DNA of 64,000 nt from Crossiella sp. S99.2 (GTDB lineage: Bacteria; Actinomycetota; Actinomycetes; Mycobacteriales; Pseudonocardiaceae), in NCBI RefSeq assembly GCF_023094165.1, contig NZ_JALMDK010000006.1:310001-374000 (forward strand), read 5' to 3'. Positions 17,560-27,016 of the stretch are shown here, one piece after another; the stretch's first letter is position 1; each line of letters begins with the position of its first letter. Both the position numbers and the translations under genes were made by a program. The notes under the pieces are model-generated. The model had not been told where the DNA came from, searched no databases, and saw only the letters and a program-made list of their open reading frames with translations.

Positions 17560-18321
17560 CTAGATCTGTGGCTCGGGCACCACGGCCGAGCGCTTCCGTT
17601 CCACCAACGGTAGCGAACGCAGCTGGCGCTCCAGATGCCACTGGAGGTGCGCGGCCACCAGGCCGCTGCCCTCCCGCCGCGCGGAGTGACTGGCCTGCTC
17701 GGCGACCGGCCAGTCGCCGTGCAGCAGTGCCTCCAGCAGGCCGATGGTCTCCTGGGTCGGTTTGGTCGACCCCGGTGGGCGGCAGCGGTGGCACACCGCG
17801 CCCCCGGCCTGCACGCTGAAGGACTGATGCGGACCCGGCACCCCGCAGCGCGCGCACTCGCTGAGCGCGGGCGCCCACCCGGCGTACCCCATGGCCCGCA
17901 ACAGGAAGGCATCCAGCACCAGCGGCGCGTCCCGGCTGTTGTCGGCCAGTGCCCGCAACGCGCCGACCACCAGCATATACAGCCGCAGCGCCGGCGCGTT
18001 CTCCTCGGCGGTGAGCCGGTCGGCGGTCTCCAGCACCGCGCAGCCCGCGGTGTAGCGCGGGTAGTCGCCGACGATGGGGGCGCCGAAGGCGTCCAGGGTC
18101 TGCACCTGGGTGATCACATCCAGCGTGCGGCCGGTGTAGAGCTGCACGTCGATGTGGCAGAACGGTTCCACCCTGGCGCCGAAGCGGGAGGTCATCCGGC
18201 GCACGCCCTTGGCCACCGCGCGCACCTTGCCGTGCCTGCGGGACAGCAGCGTGACGATGCGGTCCGCCTCGCCCAGCTTCTGCACCCGCAGCACCACGCC
18301 GGTGTCGCGGTAGAGGCTCAC
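17560..18321 (-). CDS. recO: DNA repair protein RecO
   Basis: Helps load RecA and anneal strands in RecF-pathway recombination. The 253-residue protein has the N-terminal OB-fold (YRDTGVVLRVQKLGEADRIVTLLSR, KGVRRMTSRFGARVEPF). The helical domain carries a zinc-finger pair, ECARCG and VCHRC, typical of actinobacterial RecO. The start ATG 18321 is the only sensible one. It lies 31 bp downstream of era, as in mycobacteria, and upstream of uppS. Confidence 0.94.
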   Translation of the reverse strand: MSLYRDTGVVLRVQKLGEADRIVTLLSRRHGKVRAVAKGVRRMTSRFGARVEPFCHIDVQLYTGRTLDVITQVQTLDAFGAPIVGDYPRYTAGCAVLETADRLTAEENAPALRLYMLVVGALRALADNSRDAPLVLDAFLLRAMGYAGWAPALSECARCGVPGPHQSFSVQAGGAVCHRCRPPGSTKPTQETIGLLEALLHGDWPVAEQASHSARREGSGLVAAHLQWHLERQLRSLPLVERKRSAVVPEPQI

Positions 18322-18352
18322 CCGGTCATCGTCCCATGCCCGGGTGTCAAGC

Positions 18353-19261
18353 TCAGAATCCCAGGCGGCGGAGCTGCTTGGGGTCCCGCTGCCAGTCCTT
18401 GGCGATCTTGACGTGCAGGTCCAGGTAGACCTTGGTGCCGAGCAGGCTCTCGATGTGCTTGCGCGCGGTCGAGCCGACCTGCTTCAACCGGGCCCCCTTG
18501 TGCCCGATCATGATCCCCTTCTGGCTGTCCCGCTCCAGGTAGACCACGGCGTGCACGTCGATCATGTCGGTGCGGCCCGGGTGCGGCACCATCTCCTCGA
18601 CGGTGACCGCGATCGAGTGCGGCAGCTCGTCCCGCACGCCTTCCAGGGCGGCCTCCCGGATCAGCTCGGCGACCAGGGTGGCCTCCGGCTCGTCGGTCAG
18701 CTCGCCGTCGGGGTAGAGCTGCGGGCCGCGCGGCAGGCGGTCCACCAGCAGCTGGGTCAGCGTCTCGACCTGGAAGCCGTCCACCGCGGAGACCGGGATC
18801 AGGTCGGTGAACTCCATGATCTCCTGCAGCGCGAGCAGCTGCTGGCCCACCATGTCCTGGCTGACCAGGTCGGTCTTGGTGACGATGCCGATCACCGGGG
18901 TGTTCTTGGAGATCTTCTTCAGCTCGGCGGCGATGAACTTGTCACCCGGCCCGACCGGCTGGTCGGCAGGCACGCACAGCCCGACCACGTCGACCTCCGA
19001 CCAGGTCTCCCGGACCAGGTCGTTGAGCCGCTGGCCGAGCAGGGTGCGCGGGCGGTGCAGGCCGGGGGTGTCCACGATGACCAGCTGCGCGTCCGGCCGG
19101 TGCACCACACCGCGGATGGTGTGCCGGGTGGTCTGCGGGCGGCTGGAGGTGATGGCGACCTTGGTGCCGACCAGTGCGTTGGTGAGGGTGGACTTGCCGG
19201 CGTTGGGCCTGCCGACGAAGCAGGCGAAGCCGGAGCGGTGGGTGTCACTGACGCTGGTCAC
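18353..19261 (-). CDS. era: GTPase Era
   Basis: A 302-residue GTPase needed for 16S rRNA maturation and 30S assembly. The G1 motif is GRPNAGKST, G2 lies around TTRHTIRG, G3 is DTPG (VIVDTPGLHRP), G4 is TKTD and G5 is VSAVDG. The C-terminal KH domain is complete, with IMIGHKGARLKQVGSTAR. The N-terminal tail is short. It starts inside the end of the upstream membrane-protein gene (17-bp overlap) and is followed by recO. YbeY, CorC-like and PhoH genes further upstream belong to the same conserved ribosome-maturation neighbourhood. Confidence 0.96.
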   Translation of the reverse strand: MTSVSDTHRSGFACFVGRPNAGKSTLTNALVGTKVAITSSRPQTTRHTIRGVVHRPDAQLVIVDTPGLHRPRTLLGQRLNDLVRETWSEVDVVGLCVPADQPVGPGDKFIAAELKKISKNTPVIGIVTKTDLVSQDMVGQQLLALQEIMEFTDLIPVSAVDGFQVETLTQLLVDRLPRGPQLYPDGELTDEPEATLVAELIREAALEGVRDELPHSIAVTVEEMVPHPGRTDMIDVHAVVYLERDSQKGIMIGHKGARLKQVGSTARKHIESLLGTKVYLDLHVKIAKDWQRDPKQLRRLGF

Positions 19262-19673
19262 CCGTCCATTCTCGCAGCTCCCTGGCGAAGGACTCCCTGG
19301 CCTCCGGCTTGAGCAGGGCCTGCAGCACCAGCACCGCGAAGACCAACGGGACCAGCGCCTGTGGGGTGAACTGGCCGAGCAGCGCTCCGCCGGCCAGGTT
19401 GAGCAGCGCCCCGCCGACCACGATCCACTCCACCGCCAGCGCGGTGGTGCGCGCCCACGGCTCGCCGCGGCCGAACCGGAGGGCGCTCACCAGCAGCAGC
19501 ACCATGATCAGCATCGAGGCCACCAGGATCAGGGCCTGCAGGGCCAGATTGTTCCTGGCCCAGGCGCGGTCGCTCTCCTGGCTGAGCAGGACCAGCACGA
19601 AGCCGTTGAGCCCGAGGTTGAGCAGGACCTGGATGATCACCACGACCTGGGTGATCCGCAGAAACTTCGGCAT
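19245..19673 (-). CDS. Four-helix membrane protein of unknown function
   Basis: A 142-residue membrane protein with four hydrophobic segments: VVVIIQVLLNLGLNGFVLVL, LALQALILVASMLIMVLLLV, TTALAVEWIVVGGALLNLAG and LVPLVFAVLVLQALL. A charged C-terminal tail (ESFARELREWTGDQ) follows. I do not recognise the family. Its 3' end overlaps the era start by 17 bp, so it is likely translated together with era. Confidence 0.65.
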   Translation of the reverse strand: MPKFLRITQVVVIIQVLLNLGLNGFVLVLLSQESDRAWARNNLALQALILVASMLIMVLLLVSALRFGRGEPWARTTALAVEWIVVGGALLNLAGGALLGQFTPQALVPLVFAVLVLQALLKPEARESFARELREWTGDQRQ

Positions 19674-19694
19674 AGGCCGTGTTGTAGCCCTGGT

Positions 19695-20033
19695 CTACCG
19701 GGATCCTTCCCGGACCGGCGGGCTGATCCGGTGCAGTTCCAGGGTGTCCGGCAGCGGCGCCCGGCCGGGTCCGCCCGCGGCCAGCCAGCGGTCCAGGTCG
19801 CCGAGCACCGCCTCGCCCAGGATCAGGCCCAGCCACACCGGTTTGCCGCCGCCGGGCCGCTGCACCACGACCACGTTGGACTGGGCGCACACGTCCAGGC
19901 AGTCCGACACGGTCACCTTGGCGCCGTGCGCCGCGGCGATCTCGCGCAACTGGCGCAGCTGCTCGTCGTGGTCGATCTCGGGGTGCTTGCGGATGGTCCC
20001 GCAGCAGCAGTCACGGCACACGGTCAGACGCAC
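19695..20033 (-). CDS. Thioredoxin-like (2Fe-2S) ferredoxin
   Basis: A 112-residue cytoplasmic protein with the thioredoxin-fold ferredoxin pattern: the first cysteines in VCRDCCCGT and the second pair in VSDCLDVCAQSNVVVVQ. A beta-strand and C-terminal helix follow (LGEAVLGDLDRWL). Such proteins carry a [2Fe-2S] cluster and move electrons to unknown partners. The closely packed CRDCCC gives four N-terminal cysteines; the cluster ligands are probably two of these plus the two in SDCLDVC. It lies 21 bp upstream of the four-helix membrane protein, and probably follows the MFS gene in one transcript. Confidence 0.75.
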   Translation of the reverse strand: MRLTVCRDCCCGTIRKHPEIDHDEQLRQLREIAAAHGAKVTVSDCLDVCAQSNVVVVQRPGGGKPVWLGLILGEAVLGDLDRWLAAGGPGRAPLPDTLELHRISPPVREGSR

Positions 20034-20044
20034 AGGCGTCCACG

Positions 20045-21331
20045 CTACGGGGCCACCGGTACCGAAACCGAGCGCCGGGAGCGTGAGGTGGCGATCATCA
20101 TGGAGCAGACCGCGGCGATCATGCAGAGTCCGGCCGCCAGGTACCAGGAGACGGTGTAGGTGCCCAGGTGCTCGCGCAGCAGGCCGGCGCCGGTGGCCGC
20201 GATGGCCGCGCCGATCTGGTGCGAGGCGAAGACCCAGCCGAAGACGACCGGTCCGTCGGCGCCGAAGTGCTCCCGGCAGAGCGCGACCGTGGGCGGCACG
20301 GTGGCCACCCAGTCCAGGCCGTAGAAGATGATGAAGACCAGCATGCTGGGCCCGGTCCTGGCGTCGAACAGGCTGGGCAGCACGAACAGGGACACCCCGC
20401 GCAGCAGGTAGTAGGCGCCCAGCAGCAGCCGGGAGTCGACCCGGTCGGTGAGCCAGCCGGAGAAGACGGTGCCGACGATGTCGAAGATGCCGACCAGGGC
20501 GAGCAGTCCGGCGGCGGTGGTGGTCGGCATGCCGTGGTCGTGCGCGGCCGGGATGAAGTGCGTGCCGACCAGGCCGTTGGTGCTCATCCCGCAGATGGCG
20601 AAACCGATGACCAGAAACCAGAACGTCTTGACCCGGGCGGCGGCGGCCAGCGCGGTGAGCGCCCGCCGGGCCGCGCCGCCGGCAGGCCGGGCCGGGGCCT
20701 GCGGTTCGCCGGTGGCGCCGTAGGCGGTCAGGCCGACCTCAGCCGGGTGGTCGCGCAGCAGCCACAGCACCAGCGGGGCCACCGCGAGCGCGCCGAGGGC
20801 GACCACGAGCGAGGCCCAGCGCCAGCCGTAGGACTCCACCAGCAGGGCCTGCACCGGCAGGAACACCAGCTGACCGGCGGCGCTGCCCGCGGTGAGCACG
20901 CCGGTGACGATGCCGCGGTGCTTGACGAACCAGCGGGTGGTGACGGTGGCGACGAAGGCCAGCGCCATCGACCCGGTGCCCAGTCCGACGAACACGCCCC
21001 ACAGCAGCACCAGCTGCCAGGAGGCGGTCATGAACACGGTCAGCCCGCTGCCCGCGGCGACCAGCGCCAGCGCGCAGGCCACCACCTTGCGGATGCCGAA
21101 GCGTTCCATCAGCGCGGCGGCGAACGGCGAGGTCAGCCCGAACAGCAGCAGGTTGATCGAGACGGCGAGGGAGATGGTGCCCAGCGGCCAGCCGAACTCC
21201 TGTTGCAGCGGGTTGATCAGCACGCCGGGGGTGGCGCGGAACCCGGCGGCGCCGACCAGCGCGACGAAGGCGACGGCGGCCACCACCCAGGCCCGGTGCA
21301 GCCGGGGACGGGTGAGCTGGGTCTGGGTCAC
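20045..21331 (-). CDS. MFS transporter (oxalate/formate- or monocarboxylate-type)
   Basis: A 428-residue major-facilitator protein with 12 predicted helices in two halves, split by a cytoplasmic loop near RPAGGAARRALTALAAAARV. The opening helix is WVVAAVAFVALVGAAGFRATPG, followed by PLQQEFGWPLGTISLAVSINL, a pattern seen in MCT/OFA-like carboxylate transporters. The substrate is not known. I chose GTG 21331, which has GAGG upstream and leaves 70 bp to the divergent regulator gene. ATG 21382 is in frame but would leave 19 bp between divergent starts. The GlxA-type regulator next door may control it. Confidence 0.8.
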   Translation of the reverse strand: MTQTQLTRPRLHRAWVVAAVAFVALVGAAGFRATPGVLINPLQQEFGWPLGTISLAVSINLLLFGLTSPFAAALMERFGIRKVVACALALVAAGSGLTVFMTASWQLVLLWGVFVGLGTGSMALAFVATVTTRWFVKHRGIVTGVLTAGSAAGQLVFLPVQALLVESYGWRWASLVVALGALAVAPLVLWLLRDHPAEVGLTAYGATGEPQAPARPAGGAARRALTALAAAARVKTFWFLVIGFAICGMSTNGLVGTHFIPAAHDHGMPTTTAAGLLALVGIFDIVGTVFSGWLTDRVDSRLLLGAYYLLRGVSLFVLPSLFDARTGPSMLVFIIFYGLDWVATVPPTVALCREHFGADGPVVFGWVFASHQIGAAIAATGAGLLREHLGTYTVSWYLAAGLCMIAAVCSMMIATSRSRRSVSVPVAP

Positions 21332-21401
21332 CGAGTCAGCCTCGGTCAGCGCCGGGCCGGACACGAGTGGCCCGAAGGCCATCCTGTGCAAGGATCGGGC
21401 C

Positions 21402-22373
21402 ATGGCCCGTCCGCATCGTGTCGCCGTGCTGACCTTCGACCACGCCGCCGGGGTGGATCTCGGGGTGCCGCCGCAGGTCTTCGGCACCGCGCGGGACGAG
21501 GACGGCAGGCGGCTCTACGAGGTGCGGGTGTGCACCCCGGACGGCGGCCCGGTCTGGGCCACGGCCGGGTACCAGGTGCATCCCCAGCACGGGCTGGAGG
21601 CGTTCGAGTGGGCGGACACGGTGGTGGCCTGCGGGGTGCACGACGGGCCGATTGTCAGCGAGGGCGTGCTGCCCGAGGGGGTCGGCGAGGCGTTCCGGGC
21701 GGCGGTGGCGGCCGGGAAGCGGGTGATGTCGATCTGCACCGGGGCGTTCGCGCTGGCCGCGGCGGGTTTGCTGGACGGGCGGCCGGCGACCACGCACTGG
21801 TGGTGGGTGAACCGGTTCCGCCGGCTGTTCCCCGAGGTGCGGCTGAACCAGGAGGTGCTCTTCGTGGACGACGGCCAGGTGCTGACCTCGGCCGGGGTGG
21901 CCGCGGGCCTGGATCTGTGCCTGCACGTGGTGCGCCTGGACCACGGCAGTTCGGTGGCCAACCGCAGTGCCCGGCGGTGCGTGGTGGCGCCGTGGCGGGA
22001 CGGCGGGCAGGCCCAGTTCATCGAGCGCCCGCTGCCGGTGGAGCCGGATTCGGGCACCACCGAGGTCCGCGAGTGGATGCTGGGCAACCTGGAACAGCCC
22101 CTCGAACTGCGGGAACTGGCCGGGCGGGCGCGGATGAGCGTGCGCACCTTCACCCGCCGTTTCCGCGAGGAGACCGGTCTCAGCCCCGGCCAGTGGCTGG
22201 TGCGGCAGCGGGTGGAACTGGCCCGCCGGCTGCTGGAGGAAACCGACCTCCCGGTGGACCGGATCGCCCGCCAGGCCGGCTTCGGCACCTCGGCCTCCCT
22301 GCGCGCGCACCTGCGCAGCCAGCTCGGCACCGCGCCCAGCAGCTACCGCCGCACCTTCCGCCAGACCGGCTGA
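21402..22373 (+). CDS. GlxA-family transcriptional regulator (DJ-1/PfpI domain plus AraC-type HTH)
   Basis: A 323-residue regulator. Residues 1 to about 190 form a DJ-1/PfpI-like sensor domain with the nucleophile-elbow-like MSICTGAFALAAAGLLDGRPATTHWW. The C-terminal 100 residues are an AraC double helix-turn-helix: LRELAGRARMSVRTFTRRF and PVDRIARQAGFGTSASLRAHL. Such proteins respond to small metabolites and usually regulate neighbouring catabolic or transport genes. ATG 21402 is preceded by AGGA. It is divergent from the MFS gene, its probable target. Confidence 0.88.
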   Translation: MARPHRVAVLTFDHAAGVDLGVPPQVFGTARDEDGRRLYEVRVCTPDGGPVWATAGYQVHPQHGLEAFEWADTVVACGVHDGPIVSEGVLPEGVGEAFRAAVAAGKRVMSICTGAFALAAAGLLDGRPATTHWWWVNRFRRLFPEVRLNQEVLFVDDGQVLTSAGVAAGLDLCLHVVRLDHGSSVANRSARRCVVAPWRDGGQAQFIERPLPVEPDSGTTEVREWMLGNLEQPLELRELAGRARMSVRTFTRRFREETGLSPGQWLVRQRVELARRLLEETDLPVDRIARQAGFGTSASLRAHLRSQLGTAPSSYRRTFRQTG

Positions 22374-22389
22374 CCCCCGCGCCGACTTG

Positions 22390-22446
22390 GCCCAACTCGT
22401 ACGCCCGGTTTGCCCAACTGGCTGTACGAGTTGGGCAAACCGGGCG
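22390..22446. terminator. Overlapping alternative hairpins at a convergent junction
   Basis: A perfect 18-bp inverted repeat (22402-22419 with 22429-22446, nine-base loop) overlaps a second possible stem of 12 bp (22390-22401 with 22425-22436). The right-hand arms share sequence, so the two stems exclude each other. It lies between the GlxA-type regulator and the 22452-22784 gene and probably ends both transcripts. Confidence 0.75.
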
Positions 22447-22451
22447 CTTGG

Positions 22452-22784
22452 TCAGTGGGTGGTGTGGGCGTTGCCGTTGCTGTCGGCCACGTGCACCGGG
22501 GCCTTCGGGGCCAGGTCGCGCACCGCGGCCAGCGAGTCCTCGTCCGCGGTCGCGGCGGCGGTGACCACGGCCGCGGCTTCCAGCCCGTCCACCCCGCTGG
22601 CCACCGCGGCGGCCACCGCGGCCTGCAACGCGGTCAGTTTCAGCGAGGGCAGCGCGACCGTGGTGGCGGCGTAGGTCCGGCCGTCGGTGTCGCGGACCGC
22701 GGCGCCCTCGGCCGCGCCGGTGCGGGCACGCGAGGCGCGGGCCAGCACGACGAGTTTGGTGTCTTCGGGATCCAGCTCAGGCAC
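22452..22784 (-). CDS. Cytidine-deaminase-like protein lacking the zinc-binding cysteines
   Basis: A 110-residue protein with the alpha/beta layout of the cytidine-deaminase fold: LDPEDTKLVVLARASRARTGA, then GAAVRDTDGRTYAATTVALPSL, ALQAAVAAAVASG and a C-terminal strand. True cytidine deaminases need a zinc site of C/H-A-E plus P-C-x2-C, but this protein contains no cysteine at all, so the classical reaction is not possible. The same small gene follows the CorC-like gene in mycobacteria (Rv2365c position), so the loss appears shared rather than a local defect. It overlaps the CorC-like gene by 8 bp. Confidence 0.7.
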   Translation of the reverse strand: MPELDPEDTKLVVLARASRARTGAAEGAAVRDTDGRTYAATTVALPSLKLTALQAAVAAAVASGVDGLEAAAVVTAAATADEDSLAAVRDLAPKAPVHVADSNGNAHTTH

Positions 22785-24108
22785 GGCTGTCCTTTCCGTC
22801 GGTCTCGGCCACGGCGGCCGGGGTCAGCGCCCCGGCCGGGGTCACCAGCACAGTGGTGATCCGCATCCGGCCGCGGTTGTCCTTGCCGCCCTCGGCACGC
22901 AGCCGCAGGCCCTCGATCTCCGCCTCCGCGCCGGGCAGCGGGACCCGGCCCAGCCGCTGGGCGAGCAGGCCGCCGACCGTCTCCACCTCGGAGGCGTCCA
23001 GTTCCACGCCGAAGTAGGCGCCCAGGTCCTCCACCGGCAGCCGGGAGGAGACCCGGATCGCGGGGGTGCCATCGCCGAGCACTTCGATCGGCGGGCGTTC
23101 GTCGGCGTCGTGCTCGTCGGTGATCTCGCCGACGATCTCCTCGATGATGTCCTCGATGCTGAGCAGCCCGGCGGTGCCGCCGTACTCGTCCACCGCGATG
23201 GCCAGGTGGTTGCGGGAGAGCTGCATTTCCTTGAGCAGTTCGGCCAGCCGTTTGGAGTCGGGCACGAAGCTGGCCGGGCGCATCAGCTCGCGCACCCCGA
23301 CCGTGCGGTCGGCCTCGGCCACGCCCTCCACCGAGGAGCGCACCAGGTCCTTGAGGTTCACCACGCCGACCACGTCGTCCACGCTCTCCCCGATCACCGG
23401 GATCCGGGAGAACCCGGTGCGCAGACAGAGTGCGAGGGCTTGGCGGACCGACTTGTCCTGTTCGATCCAGACGATCTCGGTGCGCGGCACCATGACCTCG
23501 CGGGCGATGGTGGCGCGCAGCTCGAACACCGAGTGGATCATCTCGCGCTCGCCGGCGGCGACCACGCCGCGTTCCTGGGCCAGGTCGACCAGTTCGCGCA
23601 GTTCGACCTCGGAGGAGAACGGGCCTTCCCGGAAGCCGCGGCCGGGGGTGATCGCGTTGCCGATCAGGATCAGCAGCCGGGCCAGCGGGCCGAGCACCGA
23701 GACCAGGGCGCGCACCGGTCCGGCGACCAGGATGCCCACGCTGTAGGGGTGCTGGCGGCCGATGGTGCGCGGGCCGACGCCGACCAGCACGTAGCTGGCC
23801 ACCAGCATGCTCAGCATGGCCACCAGCGCGGCCAGCCATTCCGGCTGGAACCAGAACAGGCAGGCCAGGGTGACCAGCACGGTCGCGGCGAGTTCGCAGC
23901 CCAGTCGCAGCAACAGCAGCAGGTTGATGTGCCGGGGCCGGTCGGCGACCACCAGCGCGAGCTGGCGGGCCCCGGCCCGGCCCTGCCGGACCAGGGCGTC
24001 CACCCTGGCCCTGGAGACCGTGCCGAGCGCGGCGTCGGCGGCGCCGAACAATCCGGCGGCGAGCACCAGCAGGACCGCGATGACCACGAGCGAGACGGGG
24101 TCGGACAT
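22777..24108 (-). CDS. CorC/HlyC-type membrane protein with CBS pair
   Basis: A 443-residue protein with an N-terminal DUF21/CNNM membrane domain of four segments (VSLVVIAVLLVLAAGLFGAADAAL at the start). Two CBS domains follow (EIVWIEQDKSVRQALAL to VVGVVNLKDLV, and FVPDSKRLAELLKEM to GLLSIEDIIEEIVGEI), then a C-terminal CorC/HlyC domain. Relatives bind nucleotides and take part in magnesium or cobalt transport or resistance. The gene lies between ybeY (14 bp gap) and the cytidine-deaminase-like gene, matching the order Rv2367c-Rv2366c-Rv2365c. Confidence 0.9.
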   Translation of the reverse strand: MSDPVSLVVIAVLLVLAAGLFGAADAALGTVSRARVDALVRQGRAGARQLALVVADRPRHINLLLLLRLGCELAATVLVTLACLFWFQPEWLAALVAMLSMLVASYVLVGVGPRTIGRQHPYSVGILVAGPVRALVSVLGPLARLLILIGNAITPGRGFREGPFSSEVELRELVDLAQERGVVAAGEREMIHSVFELRATIAREVMVPRTEIVWIEQDKSVRQALALCLRTGFSRIPVIGESVDDVVGVVNLKDLVRSSVEGVAEADRTVGVRELMRPASFVPDSKRLAELLKEMQLSRNHLAIAVDEYGGTAGLLSIEDIIEEIVGEITDEHDADERPPIEVLGDGTPAIRVSSRLPVEDLGAYFGVELDASEVETVGGLLAQRLGRVPLPGAEAEIEGLRLRAEGGKDNRGRMRITTVLVTPAGALTPAAVAETDGKDSRA

Positions 24109-24121
24109 CGCCGCGGCCGCC

Positions 24122-24738
24122 TCAGTTCGCGGAGTCGGAGTCCGCGCGCCGCTCCGGCTCCGCCGCCACGGCGGGCGCCTCGGCCTCGGATCCGGCCGCG
24201 GGTTCGACGGGTTCCCCGGTCTCCCCCTCGTGCAGGCCGACCGCGCCGAGCACCTTGTCGTCGGCGGCGCGCTGCTGTTCCTGCGCCCGCGCGCCGCGGA
24301 AGTCGGCGAGGATGCGGTTCTGCAGGGAGAACATCTCCCGCTCCTCCTCCGGCTCGGCGTGGTCGTAGCCGAGCAGGTGCAGCACGCCGTGCACGGTGAG
24401 CAGGTGCAGTTCGTCGGTGAGGCTGTGTCCGGCCTTGCGGGCCTGGTCCTTGGCGAAGGCCGGGCAGAGCACGATGTCGCCGAGCAGCGCGGGCCCGACC
24501 CCGGCCGCGTCGGGGCGGCGCGCGGAATCCAGCTCGTCCATCGGGAAGGCCATCACGTCGGTGGGACCGGGCAGGTCCATCCACCGCTCGTGCAGGTCGG
24601 ACATCACGTCCAGCTCGACCAGCAGCACGGACAGCTCTGCTAGAGGGCTGACACCCATGCGGTCCAGCGCGAACCTCGCCGCGTCGACGATCGAGGTCTC
24701 CTCGACCCCGACCCCGGACTCGTTGGCGATCTCGATGC

Positions 24739-24742
<4 letters not shown>
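24122..24742 (-). CDS. ybeY: Endoribonuclease YbeY (rRNA maturation factor)
   Basis: A metal-dependent RNase that processes the 3' end of 16S rRNA and supports ribosome quality control. The catalytic zinc motif H-x3-H-x5-H is visible as HGVLHLLGYDH, with GDIVLCPAFAKDQA before it and TDVMAFPMDE upstream. At 206 residues it is longer than the usual 150-180. The excess is a C-terminal acidic, Ala/Glu/Pro-rich tail (about 50 residues) that looks disordered. Its ATG overlaps the phoH stop as ATGA, so it is coupled to phoH. Confidence 0.95.
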
Positions 24743-25776
<1,034 letters not shown>

Positions 25777-25891
25777 GTGGCCTCGGGCCTGCTTTCTGCG
25801 GACGACTGGACTGGACGACGGATGTGGACTGTCGCCTCAGATGCTAACGCCAGGCCCTGACGCGTCCCCACCGCAATAGCGCTCGTGCCCA

Positions 25892-26052
25892 GGGTGTGTC
25901 CGCCGGGTGGCGTGCGTGAGCGCCGGAGTCCAGGTCGTTCCTGGTGGTGTCGCAGGAGCAGCCTCGTACCGGGTTGTACGTGGCTGTTCCGGCGGTGCCA
26001 CCAGGGGCGGGCTGGGCCCGGCGATCGCGTGTGCCACCCGGCGGACACACCC
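25892..26052. mobile_element. MITE-like element, copy 1 (161 bp)
   Basis: A non-coding palindromic element with perfect 20-bp terminal inverted repeats (25892-25911 and 26033-26052) that begin GGGTGTGTCCGCC. Internal inverted repeats (CCTGGTGGTG with CACCAGG, and GTACCGGGTTGTAC) make the whole unit self-complementary. It aligns along its length with the reverse complement of 45636-45795. The right flank is TA; the left flank is CA, so a TA target duplication is only half visible. The terminal base supplies the G of the HIT gene's TAG stop. Confidence 0.85.
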
Positions 26053-26393
26053 TAACCGGGCCAGCCCAGGCGGGTGCCGCCGAGCAGGTGCAGGTGGGCG
26101 TGGAAGACGGTCTGGCCGCCGCCGGGGCCGGTGTTGGCGATGAGCCGGTAGCCGGGTTCGGCGATGCCGGTGGCCGCGGCCACCTCGGCGGCCAGGCCGA
26201 TCAGCTCGGCGGCCAGTCCGGGGTCGGCGGCGGTCATGCCGGGCACGTCGCGGTGGTGCGCCTTGGGCACGATCAGCACGTGCACCGGGGCCTGTGGCGC
26301 GAGGTCGTCGAAGGCCAGCGCGTGTTCGCTGCCGGCGCGCACCCTGGCGGGCAGCTCACCAGCCACGATCCGACAGAACACACAACCGTTCAC
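26052..26393 (-). CDS. HIT-family nucleotide hydrolase
   Basis: A 113-residue HIT protein (HINT/HinT-like), which typically hydrolyses aminoacyl-AMP or purine phosphoramidates. It has CVFCRIVAGELPA at the N-terminus, PVHVLIVPKAHHRDV in the middle and the catalytic histidine triad HAHLHLLGG at the end. Four residues N-terminal to the end lie WPG, and then a TAG stop whose G is the last base of the MITE-like element. GTG 26393 overlaps the stop of the TetR gene as GTGA. Length is normal, so the element did not visibly truncate it. Confidence 0.9.
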   Translation of the reverse strand: MNGCVFCRIVAGELPARVRAGSEHALAFDDLAPQAPVHVLIVPKAHHRDVPGMTAADPGLAAELIGLAAEVAAATGIAEPGYRLIANTGPGGGQTVFHAHLHLLGGTRLGWPG

Positions 26394-27016
26394 GTGCTCA
26401 GGTCGCTTCCCGGGAACACCTCGCGGATGTGGTCCTCCAGCAGTTGGACCATCAGTTCCGGCGGCATCGCCTCCGGGGTGATCAGGCCGTGCAGGACCAG
26501 GCCGTCGGTGAGCGCGAGCAGCCGCAGCGCCTCGCGCACCGGGTCCGCGCCTGCCCGCAGGATGCCTTCGTCGGCGGCGTCGCGCAGGCGTTCGAGGAGC
26601 CAGTCGGCGATCACCTCGTCGCCCTTGCGGCCGGCGGCGCGCAGCACCGGGTCGACCCTGGCCCTGGTGACGAAGGCCATCCACACCTCGGCGGAGACCT
26701 TGCTGTCGGCGTCCAGCGGCAGCAGCGTGGTCAGCAGGCGGCGGACCCGCCAGGGCGCGGAGTGTTCCTGCGGCGGCACGCCGTGTTCGTCGAGGGCGCG
26801 GGCCCGTTCGGTGAACTTCTCCGCGGCCAGGTCCATCGCGAAGTGCAGCAACGCGTCCTGGGTGGGGAAGTAGTGCCGGAGCGCGCCTGCCGACCAGCCG
26901 GACTCGGCGGCCACCGCGCGCACCGAGGCGCGTTCGACGCCGTCGCGCTGGACCACCCGCCACACGGCCTGGGCGAGTTCCCGGCGACGGGCCTCGTGGT
27001 CGACGAGTTTGGGCAC
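26390..27016 (-). CDS. TetR/AcrR-family transcriptional regulator
   Basis: A 208-residue one-component repressor. The N-terminal HTH is VERASVRAVAAESGWSAGALRHYF, followed by the usual PTQDALLHFAMDL helix. The C-terminal ligand domain is of the BetI-like type (VSAEVWMAFVTRARVDPVLR, LRLLALTDGLVLHGLITPE). The ligand is unknown. It overlaps the HIT gene and may be co-transcribed with it. Upstream (27017-27060) the sequence is unusually AT-rich, including a TTATAAAAAAT run, and could hold its promoter. Confidence 0.87.
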   Translation of the reverse strand: MPKLVDHEARRRELAQAVWRVVQRDGVERASVRAVAAESGWSAGALRHYFPTQDALLHFAMDLAAEKFTERARALDEHGVPPQEHSAPWRVRRLLTTLLPLDADSKVSAEVWMAFVTRARVDPVLRAAGRKGDEVIADWLLERLRDAADEGILRAGADPVREALRLLALTDGLVLHGLITPEAMPPELMVQLLEDHIREVFPGSDLST

